DNA of 64,000 nt from Burkholderiaceae bacterium. Its GTDB lineage: Bacteria > Pseudomonadota > Gammaproteobacteria > Burkholderiales > Burkholderiaceae_B. The position numbers were made by a program, and so were the translations under genes. The number at the start of each line of letters is the position of its first letter. Positions within the stretch are counted from its first letter, which is position 1. Shown in pieces: positions 36,657-45,466 of this stretch. Below the pieces are notes generated by a model. It saw only the letters and a program-made list of their open reading frames with translations, made no database searches and was not told where the DNA came from. The DNA lies in contig SCSG01000041.1 in assembly GCA_004322135.1 (NCBI GenBank), positions 1-64,000 on the forward strand. The letters run 5' to 3'.

Positions 36657-37901
36657 ATGAACGAAGCAACCATCCCGGTGTCCGCGGCCCCATCCGTCGC
36701 CGAACCGGCCACCAAGCCCGCAGAACAGTCGGGCGTCGCTTACCGGATCCTGGCGTCGATCAGCGTCTCGCACATGCTGAACGACATGATGCAGTCGATC
36801 CTGATCGCCATTTACCCCTTGCTGCAAGGAAGCTTCAACCTAAGCTTCGCACAAGTTGGTTCCATTACCCTGACCTACCAATTTGCGTCGTCGATTTTGC
36901 AACCGCTGATCGGCCACTTCACCGACAAAAGACCCAAACCGTATTCCCTGTGCATAGGAATGGGTTCCACCTTCTGTGGCCTGATCCTGCTGTCGATGGC
37001 CTGGAATTTTCCCAGTGTGCTCGTTGCCGCTTTGCTGATAGGCATGGGGTCTTCCGTGTTCCATCCTGAATCGTCGCGCGTGGCGCGCCTGGCTTCGGGC
37101 GGCCGGCACGGCCTGGCCCAATCCATTTTCCAGGTTGGCGGAAACACCGGCTCGTCGCTGGGCCCACTGCTGGCAGCACTGATTATCGTGCCGCACGGCC
37201 AGTCAAGCGTAGCGTGGTTTTCGCTGGCCGCCCTGCTGGCCATGTTCATATTGTTTCATGTGGGCCGCTGGTACGCCGCCAACATGACCGGCGTTCGTGG
37301 CCGCGCGACGCTGTCGAAGGTTGAAACAGGGCTTACGCACAAGCAGGTGAAAGGGGCGCTGGCCGTGCTGATGATCCTTATATTTTCCAAGTTTTTCTAC
37401 CTCAGCAGCCTGACGAGCTACCTCACCTTCTATCTCATTCACCACTTTGGTGTGTCGATCCAGAACTCGCAATACTGCCTGTTCGTCTTTCTGTTCGGCG
37501 TTGCGCTGGGAACAATCGCAGGCGGGCCCATTGGCGACCACATCGGACGTAAACGCGTCATTCTAAGCTCCATCCTTGGCGCTGCCCCCTTCGCGCTGAT
37601 GCTGCCGTTTGCCAGCCTGACCTGGACCATTGTTCTTGTCTTCATCATCGGGGTGATCCTTGCTTCGGCCTTCCCGGCAATTCTCGTCTACGCCCAAGAG
37701 CTGATGCCGGGCAAGATCGGCACGGTTTCGGGGCTGTTCTTTGGCTTCGCATTTGGTATGGCCGGAGTCGGCGCAGCAGCGCTGGGCAGCCTCGCCGACA
37801 TGACGAGCATCGAATTCGTGTATCAGGTCAGCGCCTTCCTCCCCTTGCTGGGCGTGGCGGCCTTCCTGCTGCCCAATGACGAGGAACGATATCGCGGATA
37901 G
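36657..37901 (+). CDS. fsr: MFS transporter, fosmidomycin-resistance (Fsr) type
   Basis: A 414-residue membrane protein with about 12 segments. SVSHMLNDMMQSILIAIYPLL near residue 35 (family marker), QPLIGHFTDKRPKPYSL and GMGSSVFHPESSRVARLASGG are hallmarks of Fsr. Fsr exports fosmidomycin in E. coli; natural substrates are unclear. It diverges from the AraC gene and precedes malonyl-CoA decarboxylase by 59 bases. Confidence 0.87.
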   Translation: MNEATIPVSAAPSVAEPATKPAEQSGVAYRILASISVSHMLNDMMQSILIAIYPLLQGSFNLSFAQVGSITLTYQFASSILQPLIGHFTDKRPKPYSLCIGMGSTFCGLILLSMAWNFPSVLVAALLIGMGSSVFHPESSRVARLASGGRHGLAQSIFQVGGNTGSSLGPLLAALIIVPHGQSSVAWFSLAALLAMFILFHVGRWYAANMTGVRGRATLSKVETGLTHKQVKGALAVLMILIFSKFFYLSSLTSYLTFYLIHHFGVSIQNSQYCLFVFLFGVALGTIAGGPIGDHIGRKRVILSSILGAAPFALMLPFASLTWTIVLVFIIGVILASAFPAILVYAQELMPGKIGTVSGLFFGFAFGMAGVGAAALGSLADMTSIEFVYQVSAFLPLLGVAAFLLPNDEERYRG

Positions 37902-37960
37902 CGTCAGCACGTCGATTGGGGCTAAAGTAGCACCATGCGTTCGACAGCATGGGAGATGAA

Positions 37961-39277
37961 ATGAGTGCCCTTTCGCACGACGCGGCGCGAACAACCGACT
38001 CACAGGAAGCCTCCCCTCAGGAGGCTTCCCTGCCTGTGGCCAAAACACCGGAACCGTCCTCCGCCGGGCTGATGGCACGCCTGGGGCGCTGGTGGGACCG
38101 CGACCGCATGCATACGGCGGCCGAGCTGCGTGCCCTGTATGCGGCGCGCCTGACCGACACCGGCGCCAATCGCACGGCCAAGGAATGGTGCGCCCAATAT
38201 ATCGCCGCAGACGGGAAAGGGCGGCGCGCGCTGCTGACTCAACTGGTGGAAGCAGGCGCCAGTCTGGAACCCCGGGGTGATCAGGGCCTGCACCTTTTCC
38301 GGCGGCTGAACGCCCAAACAGGAAACCTGCAGCTGATGGTGGACCTGCGCGCCGACATGTTGCGCTGGCACAATCAAATTGCCGGCCTCATCGTGCTGGA
38401 GCGCGAACTTGAAGCGCTGCTCTCGAACTGGTTCGACGTGGGTATGCTTGAACTCAAGCCCATCACCTGGGATTCGCCGGCTTCCCTTCTGGAAAAACTC
38501 ATCCAGTTCGAGGCCGTGCACGAAATCCGATCATGGGAAGAGCTCAAGCACAGGGTGGCCGACAACCGGCGGTGCTACGCCTTCTTTCATCCACGCATGA
38601 GCGACGTGCCCCTAATTTTCGTGGAGGTGGCATTCGCCCACCAAATGGCGGACAACGTGCAGGTGCTGCTCGACCCACAAACACCGGCCGAAAGCCTGAG
38701 CAAGGCGCGATGGGCCATTTTCTACTCCATCTCCAACACCCAGCCGGGATTACGCGGCATCAGCTTTGGCAACTTCCTACTTAAACGCGTCATTGAGGAA
38801 CTGCTGCGTGAGACGCCGCGCCTGAAGTTCTTTGCCACCCTGTCGCCCATACCGGGCTTTGCCGACTGGCTCAAGAAGCAGGATAGCCAGGTCCTGCAGG
38901 CGCTCCTGCACCATCGCACCGAAACCGAAACGCACACCCCCAGCCAAGCCGGAGCTCGCTGGGCGGCGAAGCTGCAGGAAGCCGCCGTGGGCAACACCCC
39001 CGAGCTGGTGCAGAATGCCGCGCTCAAGCTGGCGGCGCACTATCTCACCACCCTGAAAAATGGGCGGCCCATCGACCCCGTTGCCCGCTTCCACCTGGGA
39101 AACGGAGCCCGCATGGAACGCGTCAACTGGGCGGCCGACCGCTCAGCCAAAGGGCTGGAACAGTCCTGTTCCCTGATGGTCAACTACCTGTATGACCTGG
39201 GCGAGCTGGATCAGAACCTGGTGCAGCTTGCTGCGGGCAAACCCAATCTGGGGCGCAATTTGAAGCGGCTGCTCTAG
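37961..39277 (+). CDS. malonyl-CoA decarboxylase
   Basis: A 438-residue enzyme converting malonyl-CoA to acetyl-CoA and CO2. The helical N-terminal domain is followed by a GNAT-like catalytic domain with SISNTQPGLRGISFGNFLLK, LKFFATLSPIPGFADWL and FHLGNGARMERVNW, which hold the conserved Ser and His. GGGAG lies five bases before ATG 37961; ATG 37949 is an alternative. It may remove malonate or control malonyl-CoA. An isolated mcd gene next to an exporter suggests a catabolic rather than biosynthetic use. Confidence 0.9.
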   Translation: MSALSHDAARTTDSQEASPQEASLPVAKTPEPSSAGLMARLGRWWDRDRMHTAAELRALYAARLTDTGANRTAKEWCAQYIAADGKGRRALLTQLVEAGASLEPRGDQGLHLFRRLNAQTGNLQLMVDLRADMLRWHNQIAGLIVLERELEALLSNWFDVGMLELKPITWDSPASLLEKLIQFEAVHEIRSWEELKHRVADNRRCYAFFHPRMSDVPLIFVEVAFAHQMADNVQVLLDPQTPAESLSKARWAIFYSISNTQPGLRGISFGNFLLKRVIEELLRETPRLKFFATLSPIPGFADWLKKQDSQVLQALLHHRTETETHTPSQAGARWAAKLQEAAVGNTPELVQNAALKLAAHYLTTLKNGRPIDPVARFHLGNGARMERVNWAADRSAKGLEQSCSLMVNYLYDLGELDQNLVQLAAGKPNLGRNLKRLL

Positions 39278-39287
39278 GCGACCGGAT

Positions 39288-39303
39288 TGCCGCATTTGCG
39301 GCA
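39288..39303 (+). terminator. hairpin after malonyl-CoA decarboxylase
   Basis: TGCCGC-ATTT-GCGGCA is a perfect 6-bp stem 10 bases after the stop and is followed by a short TTT run. It is a weak intrinsic terminator candidate. Confidence 0.45.
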
Positions 39304-39535
39304 TTTCTCGCGTTTCCTGCGTTTCCACCCTTCTGCCCTTCCTGCACTTCTCGCAGGTTTCGGCCAGAGTTTCAACAGGATGGGTGTCGGCTGATTCGGC
39401 CATGGCAACAACCCGCTGAGTATGCCGCAGCTATTCAGCTTACCAACGCATGCACCAGACTTGGCGCTCAGCGCCGTATGATACGTTGATGCCTGGCCTC
39501 AACCATTGGGGTGTAAAAAGCATGGTCGGATACTT

Positions 39536-40771
39536 GTGGATTCGCTGATCGCGCAGGCAGCGCGCGCGCTGGCGGCGGGTGATGCGCTTGGCGCGCTGAA
39601 CCTGGTTGCCCTGCGCGACGATGCGCCAGCGCTTGCGCTGCGAGGCATCGCCGTCGCCCAACTTGGCGATCTTACCCTCGCAAGCCAACTGCTGCGCAAG
39701 GCCATACGCCTCTTCGGTTCGGGGCACCCGCTGGCCCAGGCCAGATGCATTGTCGCGCAGGCCGAGATCGCGCTGGTTTCGCGAGATCTGGCCTGGTCGG
39801 CGAAAGTGCTGCATAGTGCGCAAGCCGTTCTGGATGCGCATGGCGACCGGTTAAACGCCGCCCACGCGCGGCACCTCGAAGCGCGACGGCTACTTCTTTC
39901 AGGCCGGCTCGATGAAGCAGAAAAAATCGTCGCAGCACTGGACCCAGACACGCTTTCGCCGGCGTCCAGAACCATCCATCACCTGATCACCGCAGGGATC
40001 TCGATGCGCCGCCTACGCATAAAAGCGGCGCATGCCGCATTGATCCGTGCCCGGCAAGCCGCGCTTCGCTCACAAATTCCTGGTTTGATGGCAGAGGCTG
40101 AACATGCACTGCATGCCCTGAAACGTCCCGCCGCACGCCTGCTCGCACATAATCAGAACAGACCTCTGCGGCTTGAAGAGATAGAAGAGCTATCTGCCAC
40201 ACCCACACTCATCGTGGATGCCTGCCGCAACACAGTCAGTATCGGGGAAATGGTGATTCCGCTGGCAACCCGTCCGGTGCTGTTCTCGCTGGCGCGGTTG
40301 CTGGCACAGGCGTGGCCCGCCGACGCATCAAGGGAGACACTTATCGCTGGCGCATTTCGTACCATGCTTCCCGACGAAACGCACCGCGCGCGCTTGCGCG
40401 TTGAAATAGGCCGCTTGAGGAAAGCGCTCCACCCGCTGACCGGCATCCTTGCCACGCAACAAGGCTTTGTCCTGGTACCCCATGGCCCGGACAACGTCGT
40501 CGTGCTGGCAAGCCTGGTCGAAGACAGACACGCCGCCGTGCTGGCTTTGCTGGCCGACGGCGAATCGTGGTCCAGTTCCGCCCTGGCGCTTGCCCTGGGT
40601 GCCAGTCAACGCACCGTACAGCGAGCACTTGATGCACTGGCCTGCAGCAACAAGGTGCAGTCGTTCGGTCGTGGACGCGCACGCCGCTGGCTGGTCCCAC
40701 CTTTGCCCGACCTCACGACAACATTGTTGCTCCCCGCCCCGCCGGTCGCCACCTTTGAGGCCAAGCCCTGA
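39536..40771 (+). CDS. TPR-like / winged-helix regulatory protein
   Basis: A 411-residue protein (GTG start at 39536; TTG at 39506 is possible). The N-terminal 200 residues are Ala-rich paired helices resembling TPR units (ALAAGDALGALNLVAL and later blocks). About 220-310 looks like an OmpR-type winged helix, with the unit LRVEIGRLRKALHPLTGILA and QGFVLV. The C-terminus has a second helix-turn-helix, ALALGASQRTVQRALDALA. No signal peptide. It precedes the propeller gene by 92 bases and may regulate it. Function not known. Confidence 0.65.
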   Translation: MDSLIAQAARALAAGDALGALNLVALRDDAPALALRGIAVAQLGDLTLASQLLRKAIRLFGSGHPLAQARCIVAQAEIALVSRDLAWSAKVLHSAQAVLDAHGDRLNAAHARHLEARRLLLSGRLDEAEKIVAALDPDTLSPASRTIHHLITAGISMRRLRIKAAHAALIRARQAALRSQIPGLMAEAEHALHALKRPAARLLAHNQNRPLRLEEIEELSATPTLIVDACRNTVSIGEMVIPLATRPVLFSLARLLAQAWPADASRETLIAGAFRTMLPDETHRARLRVEIGRLRKALHPLTGILATQQGFVLVPHGPDNVVVLASLVEDRHAAVLALLADGESWSSSALALALGASQRTVQRALDALACSNKVQSFGRGRARRWLVPPLPDLTTTLLLPAPPVATFEAKP

Positions 40772-40863
40772 CCGTGCGGCTCACGACAGCATTGTTACTC
40801 CCCGCTACGCCGCCGGACGATTAGGATGAAGTTGCTCCTTCCACCACCAAACAGGACGACATC

Positions 40864-41496
40864 ATGAAAACCTCTACTGCGAAAATTCTGCGCGAATACG
40901 GCCCGTTCGAAAACGTCGATGCCGTGCACGGCCTTACCTTCGACGGCCAGCGCGTCTGGTTTGCGACCGGCGACACACTGAAGGCACTGGACATCGGGAA
41001 CGGGCTTGCAGAGCGTTCCATAAACGTTCCCGCATCCGCCGGTACGGCCTTCGACGGCAAGCATCTGTTCCAGATCGCCAACGGGCTCATACAAAAAATC
41101 GACCCGACCAGCGGCAGCGTCGTGGCCTCCATTCCAGCACCAAACAGCGATGGCAGCTCCGGCCTGGCCTGGGCCGAAGGAAGCCTGTGGGTGGGGCAAT
41201 ACCATGACAGGCTGATTCATCAGGTCGATCCCGAAACCGGCAAGATTCTTCGAACCATCACCGCGAACCGTTATGTGACCGGCGTGACCTGGGTCGACGG
41301 GGAATTCTGGCATGGCACCTGGGAAGACGGAACAAGCGACTTAAGACGACTCGATCCGGAAAGCGGAAACGTTCTGGAAACCATTGAAATGCCATCCGAC
41401 GTAGCCGTATCGGGGCTGGAGTCCAACGGTGAAGACCAATTCTTTTGCGGCGGCGGCAGCAGCGGTTTGATTCGAGCAATAGCGCGGCCCGATTGA
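40864..41496 (+). CDS. small beta-propeller protein (Vgb/streptogramin-lyase-like), cytoplasmic
   Basis: A 210-residue protein built of five repeats of about 40 residues, each with a GLTFDG / GTAFDG / GLAWAEG / GVTWVDG-type strand and a DPxSGxxV turn (for example DPTSG, DPETG, DPESG). This is the pattern of short NHL or virginiamycin-B-lyase-type propellers. No signal peptide or catalytic His set of Vgb is evident, so lyase activity is doubtful. It follows the TPR/winged-helix gene and probably works with it. Confidence 0.7.
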   Translation: MKTSTAKILREYGPFENVDAVHGLTFDGQRVWFATGDTLKALDIGNGLAERSINVPASAGTAFDGKHLFQIANGLIQKIDPTSGSVVASIPAPNSDGSSGLAWAEGSLWVGQYHDRLIHQVDPETGKILRTITANRYVTGVTWVDGEFWHGTWEDGTSDLRRLDPESGNVLETIEMPSDVAVSGLESNGEDQFFCGGGSSGLIRAIARPD

Positions 41497-41909
41497 CCTC
41501 CAATGGCCAACAGCCGGTGCCAATCGTCTTTAAGCGCACTCAGATGGAGCCACTATTGGAATTGCTCCAGGCCGAATCGGTGTCCCCGTAATCCACACGG
41601 GCTTGTCGTGGGCATAGACACTACACGCCGGCGCATCCCTCTTGCCACCGGCGTGTCGTACCTTGGTTCGGGTGGCTGTCATCGCCATTGATTGCGGCGT
41701 TGGCGATGAGCCTGAGCGCGGTGTCAGCTATTTCAAGCAGCCAATGTCTGCGGGGCGCGCAGCAAACGGTAAGGTATGCCGGGCTGGTAACTATTGTTAC
41801 CTTGACGGGTAACAAAACCCCGCCTATGTTAAGGCAATAAATATCGCTTCCGTTCATTTGACGGTTTCCAGGGACTAATCGTTTTCGAGAACTAACCAAT
41901 AAGAACCGT
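41497..41909. other. intergenic region before the flavoprotein gene, 413 bases
   Basis: No gene is well supported. A minus-strand frame in 41621-41920 contains a protein-like segment (LLEIADTALRLIANAAI) that could be a relic, but it has no partner gene. The right half contains the promoter and GGTAAC array (41786-41830). Confidence 0.55.
41786..41830 (+). promoter_or_regulatory. promoter overlapped by GGTAAC operator array
   Basis: GGTAAC-TATT-GTTACC (41786-41801) is followed by -35 TTGACG (41802-41807), then another GGTAAC (41808-41813), and -10 TATGTT (41825-41830) at 17-base spacing. So GTTACC and GGTAAC flank the -35 box as an inverted repeat, and the two direct copies are 22 bases apart, two helical turns. 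This is a strong candidate for a repressor-controlled promoter of the flavoprotein gene 79 bases downstream. Confidence 0.72.
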
Positions 41910-43313
41910 GTGCCCATCATGCCCGAAACTCAACACTACGACATACTTGTACTTGGCAGCGGCGAGTCAGGGAAATACTTGGCATGGACAATGGCGAAAG
42001 CCGGTCGCCGTGCCGCCGTCATCGAACGCAAGCTGATTGGCGGCTCTTGCCCAAATATTGCCTGCCTGCCCAGTAAAAATGTCATCTACAGCGCGCATGT
42101 TGCGGCGTTGTTCCATCGTGCCGCCGAATTCGGAATTACATCCGGCCCGATCAGCGTAGACATGAAAGGCGTGCGCCGTCGCAAACGACAGATGGTCGAC
42201 GATTTGATCGCCATCCATCGGCGCAATTACGCCGAGAGCGGAGCCGAGTTGATCATGGGCGAAGGGCGGTTTGTTGCGCCCAAGACTATCGAGGTACAAC
42301 TGAACGACGGCGGCACGCGCCGGATGACGGCAGAGCGCATTTACCTGAACGTCGGCACGCATGCCGCGATTCCGAATGTACCGGGGCTTGCCCAGGCGCA
42401 GCCGCTGACTCATGTCGAGGCCCTGGAACTGGATTATCTTCCCAAACACCTGATCGTACTTGGTGGCGGCTACATAGGGCTCGAGTTCGCGCAGCCGATG
42501 CGTCGGTTCGGCAGTCGTGTCACGGTCGTGGAACAAGGACCTCAACTTGCCTCGCGCGAGGATAGCGATGTTGCCCAAGCGTTGCTGGAGCAGTTCACGC
42601 AAGAAGGGATCGACATCAAGCTCAACGCCCAGGTAATCGAGGTCGAAGGGCGTTCCGGCGAGCAGGTTCGTCTGCACGTTCGTACGGCTACCGGGACGCA
42701 AATCATCGAGGGCAGCGACATCCTGGTTGCCGCCGGACGCACGCCCAACACGCAACAGATTGGGCTCGACACGGCAGGTATTGAGCTGGATGCACGAGGT
42801 TACGTCAAGGTCAACGAGCGCCTGGAGACTACGGCTCCGAACGTATGGGCCATGGGTGACTGCGCGGGTGGCCCGCAGTTCACACACGTTGCTTTCGACG
42901 ACTTTCGCCTGGTCAGAGACAACCTGAATGGTGGAAATCGAACCACCAGCAACCGCCTCGTGCCCTATTGCATGTTTACCGACCCCGAACTCGGGCGGGT
43001 CGGCCTGAACGAATCGGCAGCGCAACAAGCCGGCATTGCCTATCGCCTTGCCAAAATTCCGATGGCGGCAGTACTGCGCACACGGACTATGTCTGAGACG
43101 GGCGGGTTCCTTAAGGCGCTGATCGCCATGCAAAATGATCAGATTCTTGGTTTTACGGCATTGGGCGCAGGGGCGGGCGAGGTAATCGCCGTCGTGCAGA
43201 CGGCCATGTTGGCCGGCATCCCTTATACGGTATTGCGGGATACAGTCCTGACGCACCCGACGATAGCCGAAGGACTCACGGTTCTGTTCGCGAATGAGCC
43301 TCAGCCGAAGTGA
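41910..43313 (+). CDS. class I pyridine nucleotide-disulfide oxidoreductase, mercuric-reductase-like
   Basis: A 467-residue FAD flavoprotein. FAD site LGSGESGKYLAWTMAKAG; redox-active disulfide GGSCPNIACLPSK (Cys-x4-Cys as in lipoamide dehydrogenase and mercuric reductase); NAD site LGGGYIGLEFAQ; C-terminal HPTIAE with the base His. No N-terminal HMA domain and no C-terminal Cys pair, so mercury reduction is unlikely. GTG 41910 or ATG 41919 can start it. It stands alone behind a palindromic promoter. Reductase or dihydrolipoamide-type role; substrate unknown. Confidence 0.86.
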   Translation: MPIMPETQHYDILVLGSGESGKYLAWTMAKAGRRAAVIERKLIGGSCPNIACLPSKNVIYSAHVAALFHRAAEFGITSGPISVDMKGVRRRKRQMVDDLIAIHRRNYAESGAELIMGEGRFVAPKTIEVQLNDGGTRRMTAERIYLNVGTHAAIPNVPGLAQAQPLTHVEALELDYLPKHLIVLGGGYIGLEFAQPMRRFGSRVTVVEQGPQLASREDSDVAQALLEQFTQEGIDIKLNAQVIEVEGRSGEQVRLHVRTATGTQIIEGSDILVAAGRTPNTQQIGLDTAGIELDARGYVKVNERLETTAPNVWAMGDCAGGPQFTHVAFDDFRLVRDNLNGGNRTTSNRLVPYCMFTDPELGRVGLNESAAQQAGIAYRLAKIPMAAVLRTRTMSETGGFLKALIAMQNDQILGFTALGAGAGEVIAVVQTAMLAGIPYTVLRDTVLTHPTIAEGLTVLFANEPQPK

Positions 43314-43442
43314 ACGCAACAGCCTTGACGCGATATCGGGAGGACATTGTTTACATATTCTTCAGGCATCCGCCAGCGGACCGGAATAAGCGCAAATCAA
43401 AATAGCTGTAAACAATGAAAATTCCAGGAAACGCTTAGTTCC

Positions 43443-43458
43443 CTGGGATTTATCCCAG
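43443..43458. other. 16-bp perfect palindrome
   Basis: CTGGGA-TTTA-TCCCAG, 130 bases after the flavoprotein stop, immediately upstream of the terminator hairpin. It has no T-run of its own; it may be a pause hairpin or protein site. Confidence 0.5.
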
Positions 43459-43462
43459 AATG

Positions 43463-43488
43463 TGTTGACTTACTGTCAACATTTTTTT
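43463..43488 (+). terminator. intrinsic terminator for the flavoprotein gene
   Basis: TGTTGAC-TTACT-GTCAACA (43463-43481) is a perfect 7-bp stem with a 5-base loop, followed by seven T on the plus strand. Confidence 0.8.
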
Positions 43489-43496
43489 AAGGCATG

Positions 43497-43528
43497 AAAA
43501 AAGGAAACCCGCATAAATACGGGCTTCC
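43497..43528 (-). terminator. intrinsic terminator for ssb
   Basis: A 9-bp stem with one mismatch (43503-43511 with 43520-43528). On the minus strand it is directly followed by six T, so it should end the ssb transcript; on the plus strand a weaker TTTTT follows. Confidence 0.85.
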
Positions 43529-43564
43529 TCTGGTTTTTACAAACATTTCTTAAAGTTGTGTATC

Positions 43565-44044
43565 TCAAAACGGAATGTCGTCGTCCATGTCGGCCAGGTT
43601 CGCCGCCGGCGCGGCCTGTGGCGCGGCAGGGCGGGGCTGCGCGGAGCGCGAGCGCTGTTGCGCGGGAGCGGAATCACCGCCGCCCATGGCCGCATCGCCG
43701 CCGCCGTCACGGCCGCCCAACATTTGCATCTGGTCGGCCACGATTTCAGTGGAGTAACGGTCGGCGCCGGTTTCCTTGTCTTGCCACTTGCGCGTCTTGA
43801 GGCGCCCTTCGACATAAATGGACCGGCCTTTCTTGAGGTATTCGCCCACGATTTCGGCCAGGCGGTTGTAAAACACCACGCGATGCCATTCGGTTTCTTC
43901 GCGTTTTTCGCCGGAAGCCTTGTCCTTCCAGCTTGATGTCGTGGCAATGGATACATTGCAAATAGCGGCGCCTTCCGGGCTGTAACGGACTTCGGGGTCC
44001 CTGCCCAGATTGCCAATAAGGATGACTTTGTTGACTGAGGCCAT
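43565..44044 (-). CDS. ssb: single-stranded DNA-binding protein
   Basis: A 159-residue SSB. The OB fold begins [20 protein letters not shown] and has the usual ssDNA-binding aromatic residues ([20 protein letters not shown]). A Gly/Gln/Pro-rich disordered tail ends in MDDDIPF, the acidic partner-binding tip. ATG 44044 was chosen by homology. It lies downstream of the MFS gene and ends at a strong terminator. The divergent or adjacent uvrA-MFS-ssb order is familiar in Burkholderiales. Confidence 0.97.
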   Translation of the reverse strand: MASVNKVILIGNLGRDPEVRYSPEGAAICNVSIATTSSWKDKASGEKREETEWHRVVFYNRLAEIVGEYLKKGRSIYVEGRLKTRKWQDKETGADRYSTEIVADQMQMLGGRDGGGDAAMGGGDSAPAQQRSRSAQPRPAAPQAAPAANLADMDDDIPF

Positions 44045-44134
44045 GATGAAGGTTCCTAAGTTGTAAAAAGCAATGTTGCCATTATCGCCAATAACGGCGC
44101 CACACACTACCGCTAATCGGGGCGAACGGCACTA

Positions 44135-45367
44135 CTACGCAGTCACACTTTTATCCTGCTGAAAGCCGCGGGCCGTCACAAACCAGAGAAATGCCAGCGC
44201 CGCCGCCACGAGAAATACGGCAGAATTTCCGTGCGACACCAGCAGACCACCACTTACGCCCCCCGCAAACACGCCCAGGGACTGCGCCGTATTGTAAAAC
44301 CCCAGTGCCAGGCCCTTGAGTTCGGGCGGCGCCACGCGTGACACCAGCGATGGCTGCAGCGCCTCCAGAATATTGAAGGCGATGAAGAACCCGACGAACA
44401 TCACTACTGTAGGCCCAAAACCCTTGCTCGCCAAAGGCAACAGCGCCAGAACCACCACCAACCCAGCAACGGCGACTTCAAGTGCCAATTTATGGGCGTG
44501 TCGCGTTTCCGTATAGAAGACGGCAGGCACCATCAGTACAAAAGAAAGCAGAATGACCGGCAAATACACTTCCCACAGATGCTCTGAATCGTAACCTCCC
44601 AGATGGGCCAGCAGGCCGGGCGCCACAATAAAAATGGACATCAAAATAAAATGCAGGCAAAACACCCCGAAATTCAGACGCAACAAATCGGTATGCATCA
44701 GCACGTCGCGCGGCTTTGCCTGAATAATGGGATCTTTGTCGCGCGGCACCGCAGGCACCACGAACGCGGCGATAAGCAGGCAAAGAAAACCCAGCAGGCT
44801 GATGGCCCAGAACAGGCCTGAAAGCCCGAACTCGCCCACCAGCAACGGCGACAGCACCAGGGATACGGCAAAAGAAAGCCCAATAGAGCCGCCCACCATG
44901 GCCATGGCGCGCGTGCGTACCTCTGGCCGCGTGGCATCGGCCACCCAGGCGGTGATGGCCGCGGACACGGCGCCAACCCCTTGAATAATCCGGCCCAGAA
45001 TAATCCAGTTGATATTGGTGGCCAGCGCGCACACCACGCCGCCGACAATGAACAGCACCATGCCCGCCACAATCACCGAACGCCGGCCCCAGCGATCAGA
45101 GGCCATCCCCAGGGGAATCTGCATGATCGCCTGCGTCAGCCCATAGGCGCCGAGCGCCAGTCCCACGCGGGCGGTATCGTTGCCTCCGGGGATAGTCGTG
45201 GCCGCCACAGCGAAAATCGGCGTCAACAGGAACAGACCCAACATGCGCGACGCAAACAACAACGCCAGCGTGATGCTTGCCTTGCGCTCCACCGGCGTCA
45301 GCTTCAACTTGGCGTGACCCGCACCGCCAGCACTTCGCCCTGTACCCTTGCCTTCGGAGTTGCTCAT
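44135..45367 (-). CDS. MFS transporter (YajR-like, 12-TM)
   Basis: A 410-residue exporter. After a basic Gly-rich head it has [39 protein letters not shown] (motif A) and [24 protein letters not shown] (motif B/loop). Substrate unknown. It lies between ssb and the divergent uvrA; this placement is conserved in related genomes, as I recall. Confidence 0.85.
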   Translation of the reverse strand: MSNSEGKGTGRSAGGAGHAKLKLTPVERKASITLALLFASRMLGLFLLTPIFAVAATTIPGGNDTARVGLALGAYGLTQAIMQIPLGMASDRWGRRSVIVAGMVLFIVGGVVCALATNINWIILGRIIQGVGAVSAAITAWVADATRPEVRTRAMAMVGGSIGLSFAVSLVLSPLLVGEFGLSGLFWAISLLGFLCLLIAAFVVPAVPRDKDPIIQAKPRDVLMHTDLLRLNFGVFCLHFILMSIFIVAPGLLAHLGGYDSEHLWEVYLPVILLSFVLMVPAVFYTETRHAHKLALEVAVAGLVVVLALLPLASKGFGPTVVMFVGFFIAFNILEALQPSLVSRVAPPELKGLALGFYNTAQSLGVFAGGVSGGLLVSHGNSAVFLVAAALAFLWFVTARGFQQDKSVTA

Positions 45368-45411
45368 GAGTGAAACCTTACGTTAATTGCGCCCGTGCCA
45401 CTGCACATGAA

Positions 45412-45431
45412 AGCGCGCTGCGCGCTATAGT
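45412..45431 (+). promoter_or_regulatory. possible uvrA -10 region with GC palindrome
   Basis: AGCGCGC-T-GCGCGCT (45412-45426) abuts TATAGT (45426-45431), about 36 bases before the uvrA start. The -35 is not clear and I found no CTGT-N8-ACAG LexA box in the spacer. Confidence 0.35.
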
Positions 45432-45466
45432 AGCAAGTTAGCCTTTGAAATACCTGAAAGAACCTG

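Noticed and set aside
39143-39403. 86-codon minus-strand frame at the malonyl-CoA decarboxylase end
   Set aside because: Most of it is antisense to the enzyme and there is no family signal.
41621-41920. 99-codon minus-strand frame before the flavoprotein gene
   Set aside because: Part looks protein-like, but it overlaps the promoter and operator array and has no start signal or partner; kept only as a possible relic.
41967-43319. 450-codon open frame antisense to the flavoprotein gene
   Set aside because: It mirrors a gene with complete FAD, disulfide and NAD motifs; its own translation has no fold signature.
45368-45466. LexA/SOS box before uvrA
   Set aside because: No CTGT-N8-ACAG match could be found in the spacer.
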